64,000 bases of DNA from Streptomyces sp. DH12 (GCF_020873895.1 NZ_JAHWGT010000020.1:1-64000), one strand, 5' to 3'; positions 8,842 to 17,682 are shown, counted from the stretch's first letter. Notes: generated from the sequence alone by a model not told the origin. Made by a program: numbers and translations.

Positions 8842-8998
8842 CGCTCCCCCACCTCCCCGCCTCGATGTGGTGTCCGACCGCCAACGACCCTAACCCGCAC
8901 CACCGACAATCACCGGGGAAGCCGCCGGCAGGGCACCATGGGTCCCCGTGTCACCACACGTCACACAGCCGAGGGCCAGTACGCCATGAGGGGGAGCA

Positions 8999-10087
8999 GT
9001 GATCCGGTTCGAGCACGTCACCAAGCGGTACCCGGACGGCACCACGGCCGTCGACGACCTGTCGTTCGAGGTGGCGGAGGGCGAGCTGGTCACCCTCGTC
9101 GGCCCGTCGGGCTGCGGCAAGACGACCACCATGAAGATGGTGAACCGCCTGGTGGAGCCCACCTCCGGGCAGGTACTCGTCGACGGCCGGGACGTCGCCA
9201 CGACCGATCCGGTGGCCCTGCGGCGCGGCATCGGTTACGTCATCCAGCAGGTCGGCCTCTTCCCGCACCGCACGGTCCTGGAGAACACCGCGACCGTGCC
9301 GCGCCTCCTCGGCAGAGGCCGCGCCGCGGCCCGTGCCCGCGCCGCGGAACTCCTCGACCTGGTCGGCCTCGACCCGCGCGCCTTCGGCGACCGGTACCCG
9401 GACCAGCTGTCGGGCGGTCAGCGCCAGCGCGTGGGCGTGGCGCGGGCGCTGGCGGCCGACCCGCCCGTGCTGCTGATGGACGAGCCGTTCGGAGCGGTCG
9501 ACCCGGTCGTGCGCGAGCGCCTCCAGACGGAGTTCCTGAAGCTCCAGTCGCAGGTGCGCAAGACGGTCCTCTTCGTCACCCACGACCTGGAGGAGGCCGT
9601 GCGGCTCGGCGACCGCATGGCCGTCTACGGGCACGGGCGGATCGAGCAGTTCGACGCGCCGGCCACCGTCCTCGGCGCCCCGGCCACCCCGTACGTGGCG
9701 GACTTCGTCGGCGCCGACCGCGCCCTGCGCCGGCTCGCGGTCACACCGGTGGAGCAGGGCCACCTGGACCATCCGCCGGTCGTACGCCTGGACGGGCCCG
9801 CCCCGCGCGCGGAGGAGGGCCGCGCCGTGGTCCTGGACGCCGACGGCCGTCCGTACGGCTGGCTCCCGGAGGGCGGCGAGGGGGCGGTCCGGGAGCGGAC
9901 GCGCCCCATGGACGCGCGCGTGCCGCTCGGCGGCTCCCTGAAGGAGGCGTTCTCGGCGATGCTCCGGTACGACGCGGGTTGGGTCGCCGTCGTGGACCCG
10001 GCCGACGGGGGGCGCTACGTCGGGGTCCTCACCCCGGCCCGGCTCCACGAGGCCCTGCGCCGCTCGGTGGACGGCACGGGAGCCTGA
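8999..10087 (+). CDS. Osmoprotectant ABC transporter ATPase (OpuCA/ProV type)
   Basis: 362 residues from the GTG at 8999, with GGGGGAGCA just upstream. The Walker A loop is GPSGCGKT (about 36-43), the Q-loop QQVGLFPH, the signature LSGGQRQRVGVARAL, Walker B VLLMDEPFGAVD and the H-loop TH. The C-terminal 110 residues resemble a degenerate CBS-type regulatory region, as in OpuCA proteins. It must power the two permeases encoded divergently; splitting the ATPase onto the opposite strand is unusual but the shared promoter region would keep expression linked. Confidence 0.92.
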   Translation: MIRFEHVTKRYPDGTTAVDDLSFEVAEGELVTLVGPSGCGKTTTMKMVNRLVEPTSGQVLVDGRDVATTDPVALRRGIGYVIQQVGLFPHRTVLENTATVPRLLGRGRAAARARAAELLDLVGLDPRAFGDRYPDQLSGGQRQRVGVARALAADPPVLLMDEPFGAVDPVVRERLQTEFLKLQSQVRKTVLFVTHDLEEAVRLGDRMAVYGHGRIEQFDAPATVLGAPATPYVADFVGADRALRRLAVTPVEQGHLDHPPVVRLDGPAPRAEEGRAVVLDADGRPYGWLPEGGEGAVRERTRPMDARVPLGGSLKEAFSAMLRYDAGWVAVVDPADGGRYVGVLTPARLHEALRRSVDGTGA

Positions 10088-10099
10088 GAGGTGCCCCGC

Positions 10100-10285
10100 A
10101 CCGCCCACGCCGGCCCCGCGCCCCTGCCGGCACCACCACCGCCGTCGCGCCCGTGCCCCACCACCGCCGGCCCCGCCACCGCCGTCGCACCCGTGCCCGC
10201 ACCACCGCCGGCCCCGCGCCCGTGCCGGCCCCGCCACCGCCGTCGCGCCCGTGCCCGCACCACCGCCGCCCCGGCCGCGCCCGGA
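10100..10285. repeat. Low-complexity CCACCGCCGTCGC-type repeat block
   Basis: Between the convergent ATPase and esterase genes lies a CCG/CAC-rich stretch. Three near-identical 23-bp copies start at 10136, 10176 and 10234 (CCACCGCCGTCGCGCCCGTG core). Spacing is irregular (40 and 58 bp). No gene is seen here. Confidence 0.8.
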
Positions 10286-10290
10286 CCCCG

Positions 10291-11403
10291 CTAGGCCGCG
10301 CTGAGACGCCCGCTCATCCACACCAGGGCGGGCGGTATCTCGCGGTTCCACGTACCGAAGTTGTGGCCCCCGCTGTCCAGCGTGATCGACGACACGCGCG
10401 CGGGGGCCTTCACCTTCGCGATGAAGTCCCGTGTCCCCCGCAGGTTGCCCTCCCCCTGCCGCGAGGTCGTCACCAGGAACGACGAGGCCCCCTGCCGTAC
10501 GTTGTCCAGGCTCCACAGCAGGTCGGCCCGGTTGCGCAGGGTGGCGTCGCCCCGGAAGAGGTCGCCGGTGGTGACGTCCTCGGCCGCCTTGTAGTACGCC
10601 GACAGGCCGGCGCCCGCCGAGAAGCGGTCCGGGTGGTGCAGGGCGATCTTCAGGGCGCAGTAGCCACCGGTCGAGTTGCCGATGAAGCCCCAGTTCCGCG
10701 GCTTGGTGCCGACCCGGTACGTCCGCGAGACCGCCTCCGGCAGGTCCTCGGCGAAGAACGTCTCGGTGCGCGGCCCGCCCGGCACGTCCACGCACTCGGT
10801 GTCCCGCGGCGGCGCGACCGTCGGCCGCAGCATCACCAGGACCATCGGCTGCATCTTCCCCGCCTTGGCCTGGTCGTGGGCGGTGCGCGGGTAGCGCAGC
10901 CCCTTGAGGAGGTTCTCCGCGGTGCCCGGGTAGCCCGTCAGCACGACGGCGGCCGGGAAGGTGCGCCGGGCGTGGGCGGGCTGGAAGTACTCCGGCGGCA
11001 GGTACACGTAGGCCGGGCTCTCGATGCCGGAGCGACGCCCCTCCACCACGACCTTCTGTATCTGACCGCCCGTCGCCGGGTGGTGGCCGCCCGGCACGTC
11101 CATGCCGCGCTTCTCGACGACCCGGACGTGCCGGCTGCCCGCCGAATGGTCGACGACCACGCCCATCTCCTGCTCCTGCCCGAGCAGGTCGGCCCAGGAG
11201 CCGTAGAAGAGGAAGTAGTTGTTCGCGGCCAGCCCCACCGCCGCGAACAGCGACAGCTGGGTCACCAGGAGCAGGCCCACCCTGCCGAGCACCGCCTTCG
11301 GGCCCCGCCGCGCGAGCCGTGGCCAGAGCCAGACCGTGAGCGCGAACAGCGCCACGGCCACCAGGACGGCAAGCGCCAGGACTTTGTTACTGGTGAGACC
11401 CAT
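10291..11403 (-). CDS. Membrane-anchored alpha/beta-hydrolase esterase
   Basis: 370 residues. Two hydrophobic segments (about 8-28 and 42-63) anchor the protein, with the catalytic domain outside. The domain belongs to the putative-esterase family (esterase D / antigen 85-like): the nucleophile elbow is GNSTGGYCA with Ser near 244, and a late GGHNFGTWN segment supplies the histidine. It is transcribed away from the aminoacyl-lipid synthase across 160 bp. In other Gram-positive bacteria, hydrolases next to such synthases remove amino acids from lipids; that role is inferred here from position only. Confidence 0.82.
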   Translation of the reverse strand: MGLTSNKVLALAVLVAVALFALTVWLWPRLARRGPKAVLGRVGLLLVTQLSLFAAVGLAANNYFLFYGSWADLLGQEQEMGVVVDHSAGSRHVRVVEKRGMDVPGGHHPATGGQIQKVVVEGRRSGIESPAYVYLPPEYFQPAHARRTFPAAVVLTGYPGTAENLLKGLRYPRTAHDQAKAGKMQPMVLVMLRPTVAPPRDTECVDVPGGPRTETFFAEDLPEAVSRTYRVGTKPRNWGFIGNSTGGYCALKIALHHPDRFSAGAGLSAYYKAAEDVTTGDLFRGDATLRNRADLLWSLDNVRQGASSFLVTTSRQGEGNLRGTRDFIAKVKAPARVSSITLDSGGHNFGTWNREIPPALVWMSGRLSAA

Positions 11404-11563
11404 GCGTCGTCCAAGCCTTCTTCTTCAGTCGAGATTTTCCGGGCCGCGAGTGAACCCCCCACCCGGGCACGCCGTCCTAGAAAGCGCACATAGTCCGGTT
11501 GTCCGGCGCCGAGAAGCTCGGGCCGAAGGGACACGTCGATCTCTCGCGGAGCCACGGGAAGCC

Positions 11564-13402
11564 ATGTCTGTTTCGGTAGATGGGGATAAGTCGGGATCGG
11601 TTCCGGCGCGGCTGCGCCGGGTCCTGCGCGGACCGCGTGCCGAGAAGGTGCCCTCGCTCGTGGGCGCCGCGTGCACGTTCATCGGCCTGATCGACATCGC
11701 CGCCGGGGTCTTCCCCCGCTTCCGGGCGAGCAGGTTCCACGACCTCGTGGAGGTGCTGCCCGGCACGCTGGGGCCGCTGTCCGCCGCGCTGTCGCTGAGC
11801 GTCGGCGTCCTGCTGCTGCTCCTCGCCCACGGCCTCAAGCGCCACAAGCGGCGGGCCTGGCGGGCCGCGGTCGTCCTGCTCCCGGCGGGCGCCGTGGCGC
11901 AGTTCCTGTACCGCCACTCCGTCATCGGCGTCCTGCTCTCCCTCGCGCTGCTGGCGCTGCTGCTGCGCCACCGCCGGGAGTTCGCCGCGCTGCCCGACCC
12001 GCGCAGCCGCTGGCGCGCCCTCGCCAACTTCGTCCTGATGGGCGCCGGCTCCATCGGCCTGGGCCTGGTCATCGTCAGCGCCCACCCGGGCAAGGTGGTG
12101 GGCGACCCCGGCCTCAGTGACCGCCTCGAACACGTCCTGCTCGGCCTGTTCGGCGTCGAGGGGCCCGTCTCCTACGGCGGCAGCGTGTCGTGGACCGTCG
12201 GCTACTCGCTCGGCGCCCTCGGCCTGCTCACCGCGATCACCACCATCTACCTGGCCTTCCGCCCCGAGCACCCGGTCGCGCGGCTCACCGAGGACGACGA
12301 GGCGCGGCTGCGCGAGCTGCTCGCCCGGCACGGCGGGCGCGACTCGCTCGGCCACTTCGCCCTGCGCCGCGACAAGGCCGTGGTCTTCTCGCCCAGCGGC
12401 AAGGCCGCCGTCACCTACCGCGTCGTCTCCGGCGTGATGCTCGCCAGCGGCGACCCGATCGGCGACGTCGAGGCGTGGCCCGGCGCGATCGAGCGGTTCA
12501 TGGACGAGGCCAAGGCCCACTCCTGGACCCCCGCCGTCATGGGTTGCTCCGAGACCGGTGGCCAGGTGTGGACCCGCGAGACAGGCCTGGACGCCCTGGA
12601 GCTGGGCGACGAGGCGGTGGTGGACGTCCCGGATTTCTCCCTGTCGGGCCGCGCCATGCGCAACGTCCGCCAGATGGTCAAGCGGATCGAGCGCAACGGC
12701 TACGAGACCCGGGTCCGGCGTGCCCGTGACCTCTCCGACGCCGAACTGGAGCGCGTCCGCCAGGCCGCGGCGGCCTGGCGCGGCACGGACACCGAGCGGG
12801 GCTTCTCCATGGCCCTCGGCCGCATCGGCGACCCGGACGACGGCGACGCCGTCATCGCCACCGCCCACAAGACCGACGAGACCGGCGACACCTCGCCCTA
12901 CGGCGACCTGAAGGCGATCATCCACTTCGTGCCGTGGGGGCGCGACGGGATGTCCCTGGAGCTCATGCGGCGCGACCGCGCCGCCGACCCCGGCATGAAC
13001 GAGCTGCTGATCGTCGCCGCCCTCCAGGCCGCCCCGCAGCTCGGCGTCGCACGGGTCTCGCTGAACTTCGCGATGTTCCGCTCCGCCCTCGCCCGGGGCG
13101 AGAAACTGGGCGCGGGCCCGGTGCTGCGCCTCTGGCGCGGGCTGCTGGTCTTCCTGTCCCGCTGGTTCCAGATCGAGTCGCTGTACAAGTTCAACGCGAA
13201 GTTCCAGCCCCGCTGGGAGCCGCGCTTCGTCGTGTACCGCACCAGCCGCGACCTGCCCCGCATCGGCTTCGCCGCGATGCAGGCCGAGGGCTTCGTGAAC
13301 CTGAGCCTCCCCCGCCCCTTCCGCCGCGCCGCGACCCGCACGGCCCGCCCCTGCGCCCACATCACCCCCGGTACCGGCGAACGGAACATGCGCGCGGCCT
13401 GA
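11564..13402 (+). CDS. MprF/LysX-like aminoacyl-lipid synthase (DUF2156)
   Basis: 612 residues from ATG 11564. The N-terminal 250 residues hold about six membrane helices; the C-terminal 330 residues are the DUF2156 (aminoacyl-tRNA:phosphatidylglycerol transferase) domain, with LGHFALRRDKAVVFSPSGKA, SGDPIGD and LSLNFAMF-type elements (here VSLNFAMFR). The C-terminal lysyl-tRNA synthetase module of mycobacterial LysX is absent, so it must use a charged tRNA made elsewhere. Likely transfers Lys, Ala or another amino acid to a membrane lipid, reducing negative surface charge. The specificity cannot be read. Confidence 0.85.
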   Translation: MSVSVDGDKSGSVPARLRRVLRGPRAEKVPSLVGAACTFIGLIDIAAGVFPRFRASRFHDLVEVLPGTLGPLSAALSLSVGVLLLLLAHGLKRHKRRAWRAAVVLLPAGAVAQFLYRHSVIGVLLSLALLALLLRHRREFAALPDPRSRWRALANFVLMGAGSIGLGLVIVSAHPGKVVGDPGLSDRLEHVLLGLFGVEGPVSYGGSVSWTVGYSLGALGLLTAITTIYLAFRPEHPVARLTEDDEARLRELLARHGGRDSLGHFALRRDKAVVFSPSGKAAVTYRVVSGVMLASGDPIGDVEAWPGAIERFMDEAKAHSWTPAVMGCSETGGQVWTRETGLDALELGDEAVVDVPDFSLSGRAMRNVRQMVKRIERNGYETRVRRARDLSDAELERVRQAAAAWRGTDTERGFSMALGRIGDPDDGDAVIATAHKTDETGDTSPYGDLKAIIHFVPWGRDGMSLELMRRDRAADPGMNELLIVAALQAAPQLGVARVSLNFAMFRSALARGEKLGAGPVLRLWRGLLVFLSRWFQIESLYKFNAKFQPRWEPRFVVYRTSRDLPRIGFAAMQAEGFVNLSLPRPFRRAATRTARPCAHITPGTGERNMRAA

Positions 13403-13474
13403 CCCCCGGGACGGCGTCCCGCCCGTTCGGGGACCGGTCGCCCACCGGCGCGACCGGCCGCCCACCGGCCCGCA

Positions 13475-13496
13475 GGGGGCGTGTCGGTCCGCCCCC
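13475..13496. terminator. Short GC hairpin downstream of aminoacyl-lipid synthase
   Basis: GGGGGCG, 8-base loop, CGCCCCC, 70 bp past the stop codon. The stem is only 7 bp and there is no T-tract, so its function as terminator is tentative. Confidence 0.4.
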
Positions 13497-13643
13497 GCAG
13501 GGGTCGGCGGGGACGGGTGGGCGCCTGCGTCGGGACCCGAGCCCGCCGGCCCGGAGGTGGTGAGCCGGAGCGACCCCGCCCCGGCTCACCACCTCCGGGC
13601 CCCCGGCGCCCACCCGCGAGCCCGACGGCCCCACCGACACCCG

Positions 13644-13740
13644 CCACCACCCCCGGCGGCACAGGCCACGCCCCCGGTGGGACGCCCACCACCCCCGGCG
13701 GCACACGCCACGCCCCCGTTGGGACACCCACCACCTCCGG
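13644..13740. repeat. 42-bp tandem repeat, about 2.3 copies
   Basis: Units start at 13644, 13686 and 13728, exactly 42 bp apart. Each begins CCACCACCCCCGGCGGCACA with minor changes. It lies about 85 bp upstream of folP. Confidence 0.85.
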
Positions 13741-13825
13741 CACCGCACACCCACCGCCCCGGGTGGCCTGCCCACCGGCACCGGCGCCAGGACCCGATCG
13801 GCGGGGCACCCCCTAGGCTGGGTGC

Positions 13826-14689
13826 ATGAGTACGTTGCGCGGACGGGGCGAGGTCCAGGGCCTGCCGGAGTGGGACCGCTGTGCGGTCATGGGCGTCGTG
13901 AACGTGACGCCCGACTCCTTCTCCGACGGCGGGCGCTGGTTCGACACCACCGCCGCCGTCAAGCACGGCCTGGACCTCGTCGCCCAGGGCGCCGACCTGG
14001 TGGACGTGGGCGGCGAGTCGACCCGCCCCGGCGCCACCCGGGTGGACGAGGACGAGGAGCTGCGGCGGGTCGTCCCGGTCGTGCGGGGCCTGGCCTCCGA
14101 GGGGGTCACCGTCTCCGTCGACACCATGCGCGCCTCCGTCGCCCACGCGGCCGTCGAGGCCGGCGCCGCCCTGGTCAACGACGTCAGCGGCGGCCAGGCC
14201 GACCCGGCCATGATCCCGGCCGTCGCCGCCGCGCAGGTGCCGTTCGTGGTGATGCACTGGCGCGGGTTCAGCGACACGATGAACAGCCTCGCCGTGTACG
14301 ACGACGTCGTCGCCGAGGTCGTCGCCGAGGTCCACGCGCGCGTGGAGGCCGTCGTGGCGGGCGGCATCGCCCCCGAACGGCTCATCGTCGACCCGGGGCT
14401 CGGATTCGCCAAGCGGGCGGAGCACGACCTGGCCCTCGTCGCGCACCTGCGCGACCTGCGCGCCCTCGGCCGGCCGCTCCTCGTCGCCGCCTCCCGCAAG
14501 CGGTTTCTCGGCCGGGTGCTCGCCGGCGACGGCCACGCCCCGCCGCCCGCCCGGGAGCGGGACGCCGCGACCGCCGCGGTCTCCGCGATCGCGGCGCACG
14601 AGGGCGCCTGGGCCGTCCGCGTCCACGAGGTGCGGGCGACGGCGGACGCGGTCCGGGTGGCCCGCGCCGTCGAGGGCGCCGCCTCGTGA
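13826..14689 (+). CDS. folP: Dihydropteroate synthase
   Basis: 287 residues. Condenses para-aminobenzoate with dihydropterin pyrophosphate in folate synthesis; target of sulfonamides. Signature loops are present: VVNVTPDSFSDGG (about 23-35), GGESTRPGA, NDVSGG, DPGLGFAK and ASRKRF near the C-terminus. The C-terminal stop overlaps the next gene by four bases (GTGA at 14686-14689). It begins the plus-strand folate cluster folP, NTF2-like, folB, folK. Confidence 0.95.
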   Translation: MSTLRGRGEVQGLPEWDRCAVMGVVNVTPDSFSDGGRWFDTTAAVKHGLDLVAQGADLVDVGGESTRPGATRVDEDEELRRVVPVVRGLASEGVTVSVDTMRASVAHAAVEAGAALVNDVSGGQADPAMIPAVAAAQVPFVVMHWRGFSDTMNSLAVYDDVVAEVVAEVHARVEAVVAGGIAPERLIVDPGLGFAKRAEHDLALVAHLRDLRALGRPLLVAASRKRFLGRVLAGDGHAPPPARERDAATAAVSAIAAHEGAWAVRVHEVRATADAVRVARAVEGAAS

Positions 14690-15150
14690 GCGGCGGCGCG
14701 CGCACCGACACCGAGGCCGTCGAGCGGGCCAACACCGCCTTCTACGAGGCGATGGAACGCGGCGACTTCGAGGAGATCGCCGACCTGTGGCTGGACGAGC
14801 GGCACGGGGACGTCTCCTGCGTGCACCCCGGCTGGCCGGTGCTGACCGGGCGGGGCGAGGTGCTCCGCTCGTACGCGCTGATCATGGCGAACACCGAGTA
14901 CATCCAGTTCTTCCTGACCGACGTGAAGGTCTCCGTCGTCGCCGACACCGCGCTGGTGACCTGCACGGAGAACATCCTCAGCGGCGGGCCCGCCGAGGAC
15001 GGCGCGGAGCTGGGCCCGCTCGTGGGGCAGCTCGTCGTCGCCACGAACGTCTTCCGCCGCACCCCGGACGGCTGGAAGGTCTGGTCGCACCACGGCTCGC
15101 CCGTACTCGCCGAGTCCGACGACGAGGAGGACGCCGAGGGCGCGGTGTGA
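14686..15150 (+). CDS. NTF2-fold (SnoaL/ketosteroid-isomerase-like) protein
   Basis: 154 residues from GTG 14686. Pattern of the nuclear-transport-factor-2 fold: FYEAMERGDFEEIADLW at the N-terminus, then HPGWPVLTGRGEVLRSY, and a C-terminal strand pair NVFRRTPDGWKVWSHHGSP. The HPGW segment near residue 47 is the family's usual pocket region. The gene starts inside the folP stop, so its production is tied to folP. Its function is unknown; a role in pterin or folate metabolism is suggested only by position. Confidence 0.85.
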   Translation: MSGGARTDTEAVERANTAFYEAMERGDFEEIADLWLDERHGDVSCVHPGWPVLTGRGEVLRSYALIMANTEYIQFFLTDVKVSVVADTALVTCTENILSGGPAEDGAELGPLVGQLVVATNVFRRTPDGWKVWSHHGSPVLAESDDEEDAEGAV

Positions 15151-15305
15151 GCCCTCCGAGCGGGGTAGGCGAGCGAGTGGGAACGCCGCCGGCGGGGCCG
15201 TGCGCGGACCGTGTCGGTGCCCGCGGGTAGATTCGTCGGGTGGCAACCGGACCGCCGCACCCGGGCCGGCTGCCCGCCAGACCTACGACAGCAGGAGTGA
15301 TTCGC

Positions 15306-15665
15306 GTGGATCGTGTCGCGTTGCGCGGCCTCAAGGCCCGCGGGCACCACGGCGTCTTCCCCCGGGAGCGGGAGGAGGGCCAGACGTTCATCGTGGATCT
15401 CGTCCTGGGCCTCGACACCCGCCCCGCCGCCGCGGACGACGACCTGGCCAAGACCGTCCACTACGGCATCGTCGCGGAAGAGGTCGTCGACGTGGTGCAG
15501 GGCGAGCCGGTCGACCTCATCGAGACGCTGGCCGAGCGCATCGCCCAGCAGTGCCTGAAGCACCAGGGGGTCGAGGAGGTCGAGGTGTGCGTGCACAAGC
15601 CGGACGCCCCGATCACCGTGCCCTTCGACGACGTGACCATCACCATCACCCGGAGCCGCGTATGA
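15306..15665 (+). CDS. folB: Dihydroneopterin aldolase
   Basis: 119 residues from GTG 15306. Cleaves dihydroneopterin to hydroxymethyl-dihydropterin and glycolaldehyde. Family hallmarks: RVALRGLKARGHHGVFPREREEG (core GHHGVFPRE), the Asp/Tyr-containing VHYG segment and the active-site lysine in VHKPDAPI near the C-terminus. The start was chosen because AGGAG at 15293-15297 is eight bases before it; a GTG nine bases earlier overlaps that site. The stop overlaps the folK start (ATGA). Confidence 0.93.
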   Translation: MDRVALRGLKARGHHGVFPREREEGQTFIVDLVLGLDTRPAAADDDLAKTVHYGIVAEEVVDVVQGEPVDLIETLAERIAQQCLKHQGVEEVEVCVHKPDAPITVPFDDVTITITRSRV

Positions 15666-16261
15666 ACCGCACGCCCAGCGACCCGACGGTACAGCCGGTG
15701 CCCGCCTCCGTGACGGAGCAGGTCGACGCGGCGGACACCACGTTGACCAACCCGCGGTACGCCGTGCTGTCCCTCGGGGGCAACCTCGGCAACCGCCTGG
15801 AGAACATCCAGGGCGCCGTCGACGCCCTGGAGGACACCCCCGGCGTCCGGGTGAAGGCCGTGTCCCCGGTCTACGAGACGGAGCCCTGGGGCGTCGAGGC
15901 GGACTCCCAGCCCCGCTACCTCAACGCGGTCGTCGTCGTGAAGACCACCCTGCCGCCGGTGTCGCTCCTGGAGCGGGCGCACGCCGTGGAGGAGGCCTTC
16001 GACCGGGTCCGCACCCAGCGGTGGGGCGCCCGGACCATCGACGTGGACATCGTCGCGTACGCGGACGAGGTCTCGGACGATCCCGTGCTCACCCTGCCGC
16101 ACCCGCGCGCCCGCGAGCGGGCCTTCGTGCTCCGCCCGTGGCTGGACGTCGACCCGGACGCCCAGCTGCCCGGCGCGGGCCGGGTCTCCGAGCTGCTGGC
16201 GGGTATCGGCCAGGAGGGCGTCGCCGTCCGGGACGACCTGGAACTCCGCCTGCCGGACTGA
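15662..16261 (+). CDS. folK: Hydroxymethyl-dihydropterin pyrophosphokinase
   Basis: 199 residues. Adds pyrophosphate to the product of FolB to make the FolP substrate. HPPK motifs: LSLGGNLGNR, VYETEPWG, then RWGARTIDVDIVAY (the ATP/Mg-binding R.WGPRTLDLDI block) and LPHPRARERAFVLRPW. About 35 residues precede the core and look disordered. It overlaps folB by four bases, so FolB and FolK are likely made together. Confidence 0.95.
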   Translation: MNRTPSDPTVQPVPASVTEQVDAADTTLTNPRYAVLSLGGNLGNRLENIQGAVDALEDTPGVRVKAVSPVYETEPWGVEADSQPRYLNAVVVVKTTLPPVSLLERAHAVEEAFDRVRTQRWGARTIDVDIVAYADEVSDDPVLTLPHPRARERAFVLRPWLDVDPDAQLPGAGRVSELLAGIGQEGVAVRDDLELRLPD

Positions 16262-16364
16262 TCGTTGTCCGAGGGGCGGCACGCCGACCGGGCCGCCCCT
16301 CGCAGCAGCGGGGCACGGCGGGCACCGCACGCACGCACGGTACTGACACAGGCGAAGGACACCG

Positions 16365-16850
16365 GTGAAGCAACTGCGGGTCAAGGTACTGGCCGGACTC
16401 TTCGTGGTGGCCGGAGTCCTGTCCTGGGGAGGCGCGCGGCTGTGGGACGCGCTCGGCACCCTGCCGAGCGTCCCGCTGGCCGCGCCGATCGTGCTCGGGG
16501 CCATCGCGGCCGTCCTCGCGGCGACCGCGCTGTCCCTGCGGGCCCGGCTGAAGGCCCAGCGCGAGCGGCGGCCGGGCGCCAAGGGCGTGGAGCCGCTGAT
16601 GGCGGCCCGCGCGGTCGTCTTCGGCCAGGCGAGCGCGCTGGTCACCGCGGTGGTCAGCGGCATGTACGGCGGGGTGGGCGTCTTCCTGCTCGACTCGCTG
16701 GACGTCCCCGCCCGCCGCGACCAGGCCATCTACGCCGGTTCGGCGGTGGTGGCCGGGATCGCGGTGATAGCGGCGGCGCTGTTCCTGGAACGCGTCTGCC
16801 GGCTCCCCGAGGACGACGACCCGACCACCCCCTCCGCCACCCCGGCATGA
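16365..16850 (+). CDS. DUF3180 membrane protein
   Basis: 161 residues with four membrane helices arranged as two hairpins: about 5-24 and 37-57, then 87-108 and 122-143, separated by a cytoplasmic basic loop (RARLKAQRERRPGAKG). Members of DUF3180 habitually follow folK in actinomycetes; no biochemical role is known to me. A strong GC hairpin directly follows the stop. Confidence 0.85.
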   Translation: MKQLRVKVLAGLFVVAGVLSWGGARLWDALGTLPSVPLAAPIVLGAIAAVLAATALSLRARLKAQRERRPGAKGVEPLMAARAVVFGQASALVTAVVSGMYGGVGVFLLDSLDVPARRDQAIYAGSAVVAGIAVIAAALFLERVCRLPEDDDPTTPSATPA

Positions 16851-16855
16851 CACGA

Positions 16856-16880
16856 CGGCCGGCGCCGAAGGCGCCGGCCG
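16856..16880. terminator. Hairpin between DUF3180 gene and folE
   Basis: Perfect 11-bp inverted repeat CGGCCGGCGCC, GAA loop, GGCGCCGGCCG, between convergent genes. It has no T-tract, as is common in high-GC actinomycetes. Confidence 0.75.
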
Positions 16881-16968
16881 AAACGACGGGGAACGAGCGG
16901 GTCCCGCCCCCGACGGGCGACGGGCGGGGCCGGCTGACCGGGGCGACGGACGGGGCCGGCTGACGGGG

Positions 16969-17574
16969 TCAGCGCGCCATTATCAGGCTCATCGCCTCGG
17001 CCCGCGTCGACCCGTCCCGCAGCTGCCCGCGCACCGCGGACGTCGTGGTCTTCGCGCCCGGCTTGCGGATGCCGCGTACCGACATGCACATGTGCTCGGC
17101 CTCGATCACCACGATCGCGCCGCGCGCCTCCAGGATCCGCATCAGCGAGTCCGCGATCTGCGTGGTCAGCCGCTCCTGCACCTGCGGGCGGCGCGCGTAG
17201 ACCTCGACCAGGCGGGCCAGCTTCGACAGGCCGGTGATCTTGCCGCTCTCGGCGGGGATGTAGCCGACGTGCGCCACGCCGTGGAACGGCAGCAGGTGGT
17301 GCTCGCAGAGGCTGACGATCTCGATGCCCTTCACGAGGACCATCTCGTCGTGGCCGAGGTCGAACGTCGTGGTGAGGACGTCCTCCGGCTCCTGCCACAG
17401 GCCGCTGAGGATCTCCCGGTACGCGCGGGCGACCCGGGCCGGGGTCTCGCGCAGGCCCTCGCGGTCCGGGTCCTCGCCGACCGCGATGAGGAGCTCGCGT
17501 ACGGCGCTCTCCGCGCGCTTCTCGTCGAAGTCGCCGATCGCGCTCTCGCCGTCCAGCGTCACCGGGTCGGTCAT
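16969..17574 (-). CDS. folE: GTP cyclohydrolase I
   Basis: 201 residues. First enzyme of folate synthesis, converting GTP to dihydroneopterin triphosphate. Zinc-binding motif [12 protein letters not shown] (Cys about 90, with His pair), followed by [20 protein letters not shown] and [13 protein letters not shown], then [12 protein letters not shown] with the second zinc Cys. It faces the other fol genes convergently and lies downstream of ftsH, separated by a strong hairpin. Confidence 0.96.
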   Translation of the reverse strand: MTDPVTLDGESAIGDFDEKRAESAVRELLIAVGEDPDREGLRETPARVARAYREILSGLWQEPEDVLTTTFDLGHDEMVLVKGIEIVSLCEHHLLPFHGVAHVGYIPAESGKITGLSKLARLVEVYARRPQVQERLTTQIADSLMRILEARGAIVVIEAEHMCMSVRGIRKPGAKTTTSAVRGQLRDGSTRAEAMSLIMAR

Positions 17575-17608
17575 GGGTGCCTCGTTCCGTCTTGCCAGGA
17601 GTACGCGA

Positions 17609-17649
17609 ATGCCGCGCCCTCACAGGCTAAAACCTGGTGGGCGCGGCAT
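17609..17649. terminator. Stem-loop between ftsH and folE
   Basis: Outer perfect 11-bp arms ATGCCGCGCCC / GGGCGCGGCAT with an inner CAGG/CCTG stem, 33 bp past the ftsH stop on the minus strand. It could terminate ftsH or act as an attenuator for folE read-through. Confidence 0.65.
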
Positions 17650-17682
17650 CCATTCCGGGTCGGGTCCGGGGCGGGAGCCCCG

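Larger units (their letters stand above)
13403..13825. other. 423-bp intergenic region, no gene
   Basis: Spacer between the aminoacyl-lipid synthase and folP. It contains GC-rich hairpins, repeated CACCGG and GACCGG motifs near 13440, and a 42-bp tandem repeat towards the end. Frames through it are repetitive Gly/Pro/Val sequence without start sites, so no gene is called. Confidence 0.7.

Noticed and set aside
10091-10294. Pro/Arg-rich frame after the ABC ATPase gene
   Set aside because: Entirely low-complexity repeat translation; treated as a repeat block.
13481-13829. Pro/Thr-rich frames through the 42-bp repeat upstream of folP
   Set aside because: Sequence is produced by the DNA repeat; no start site, no family resemblance.
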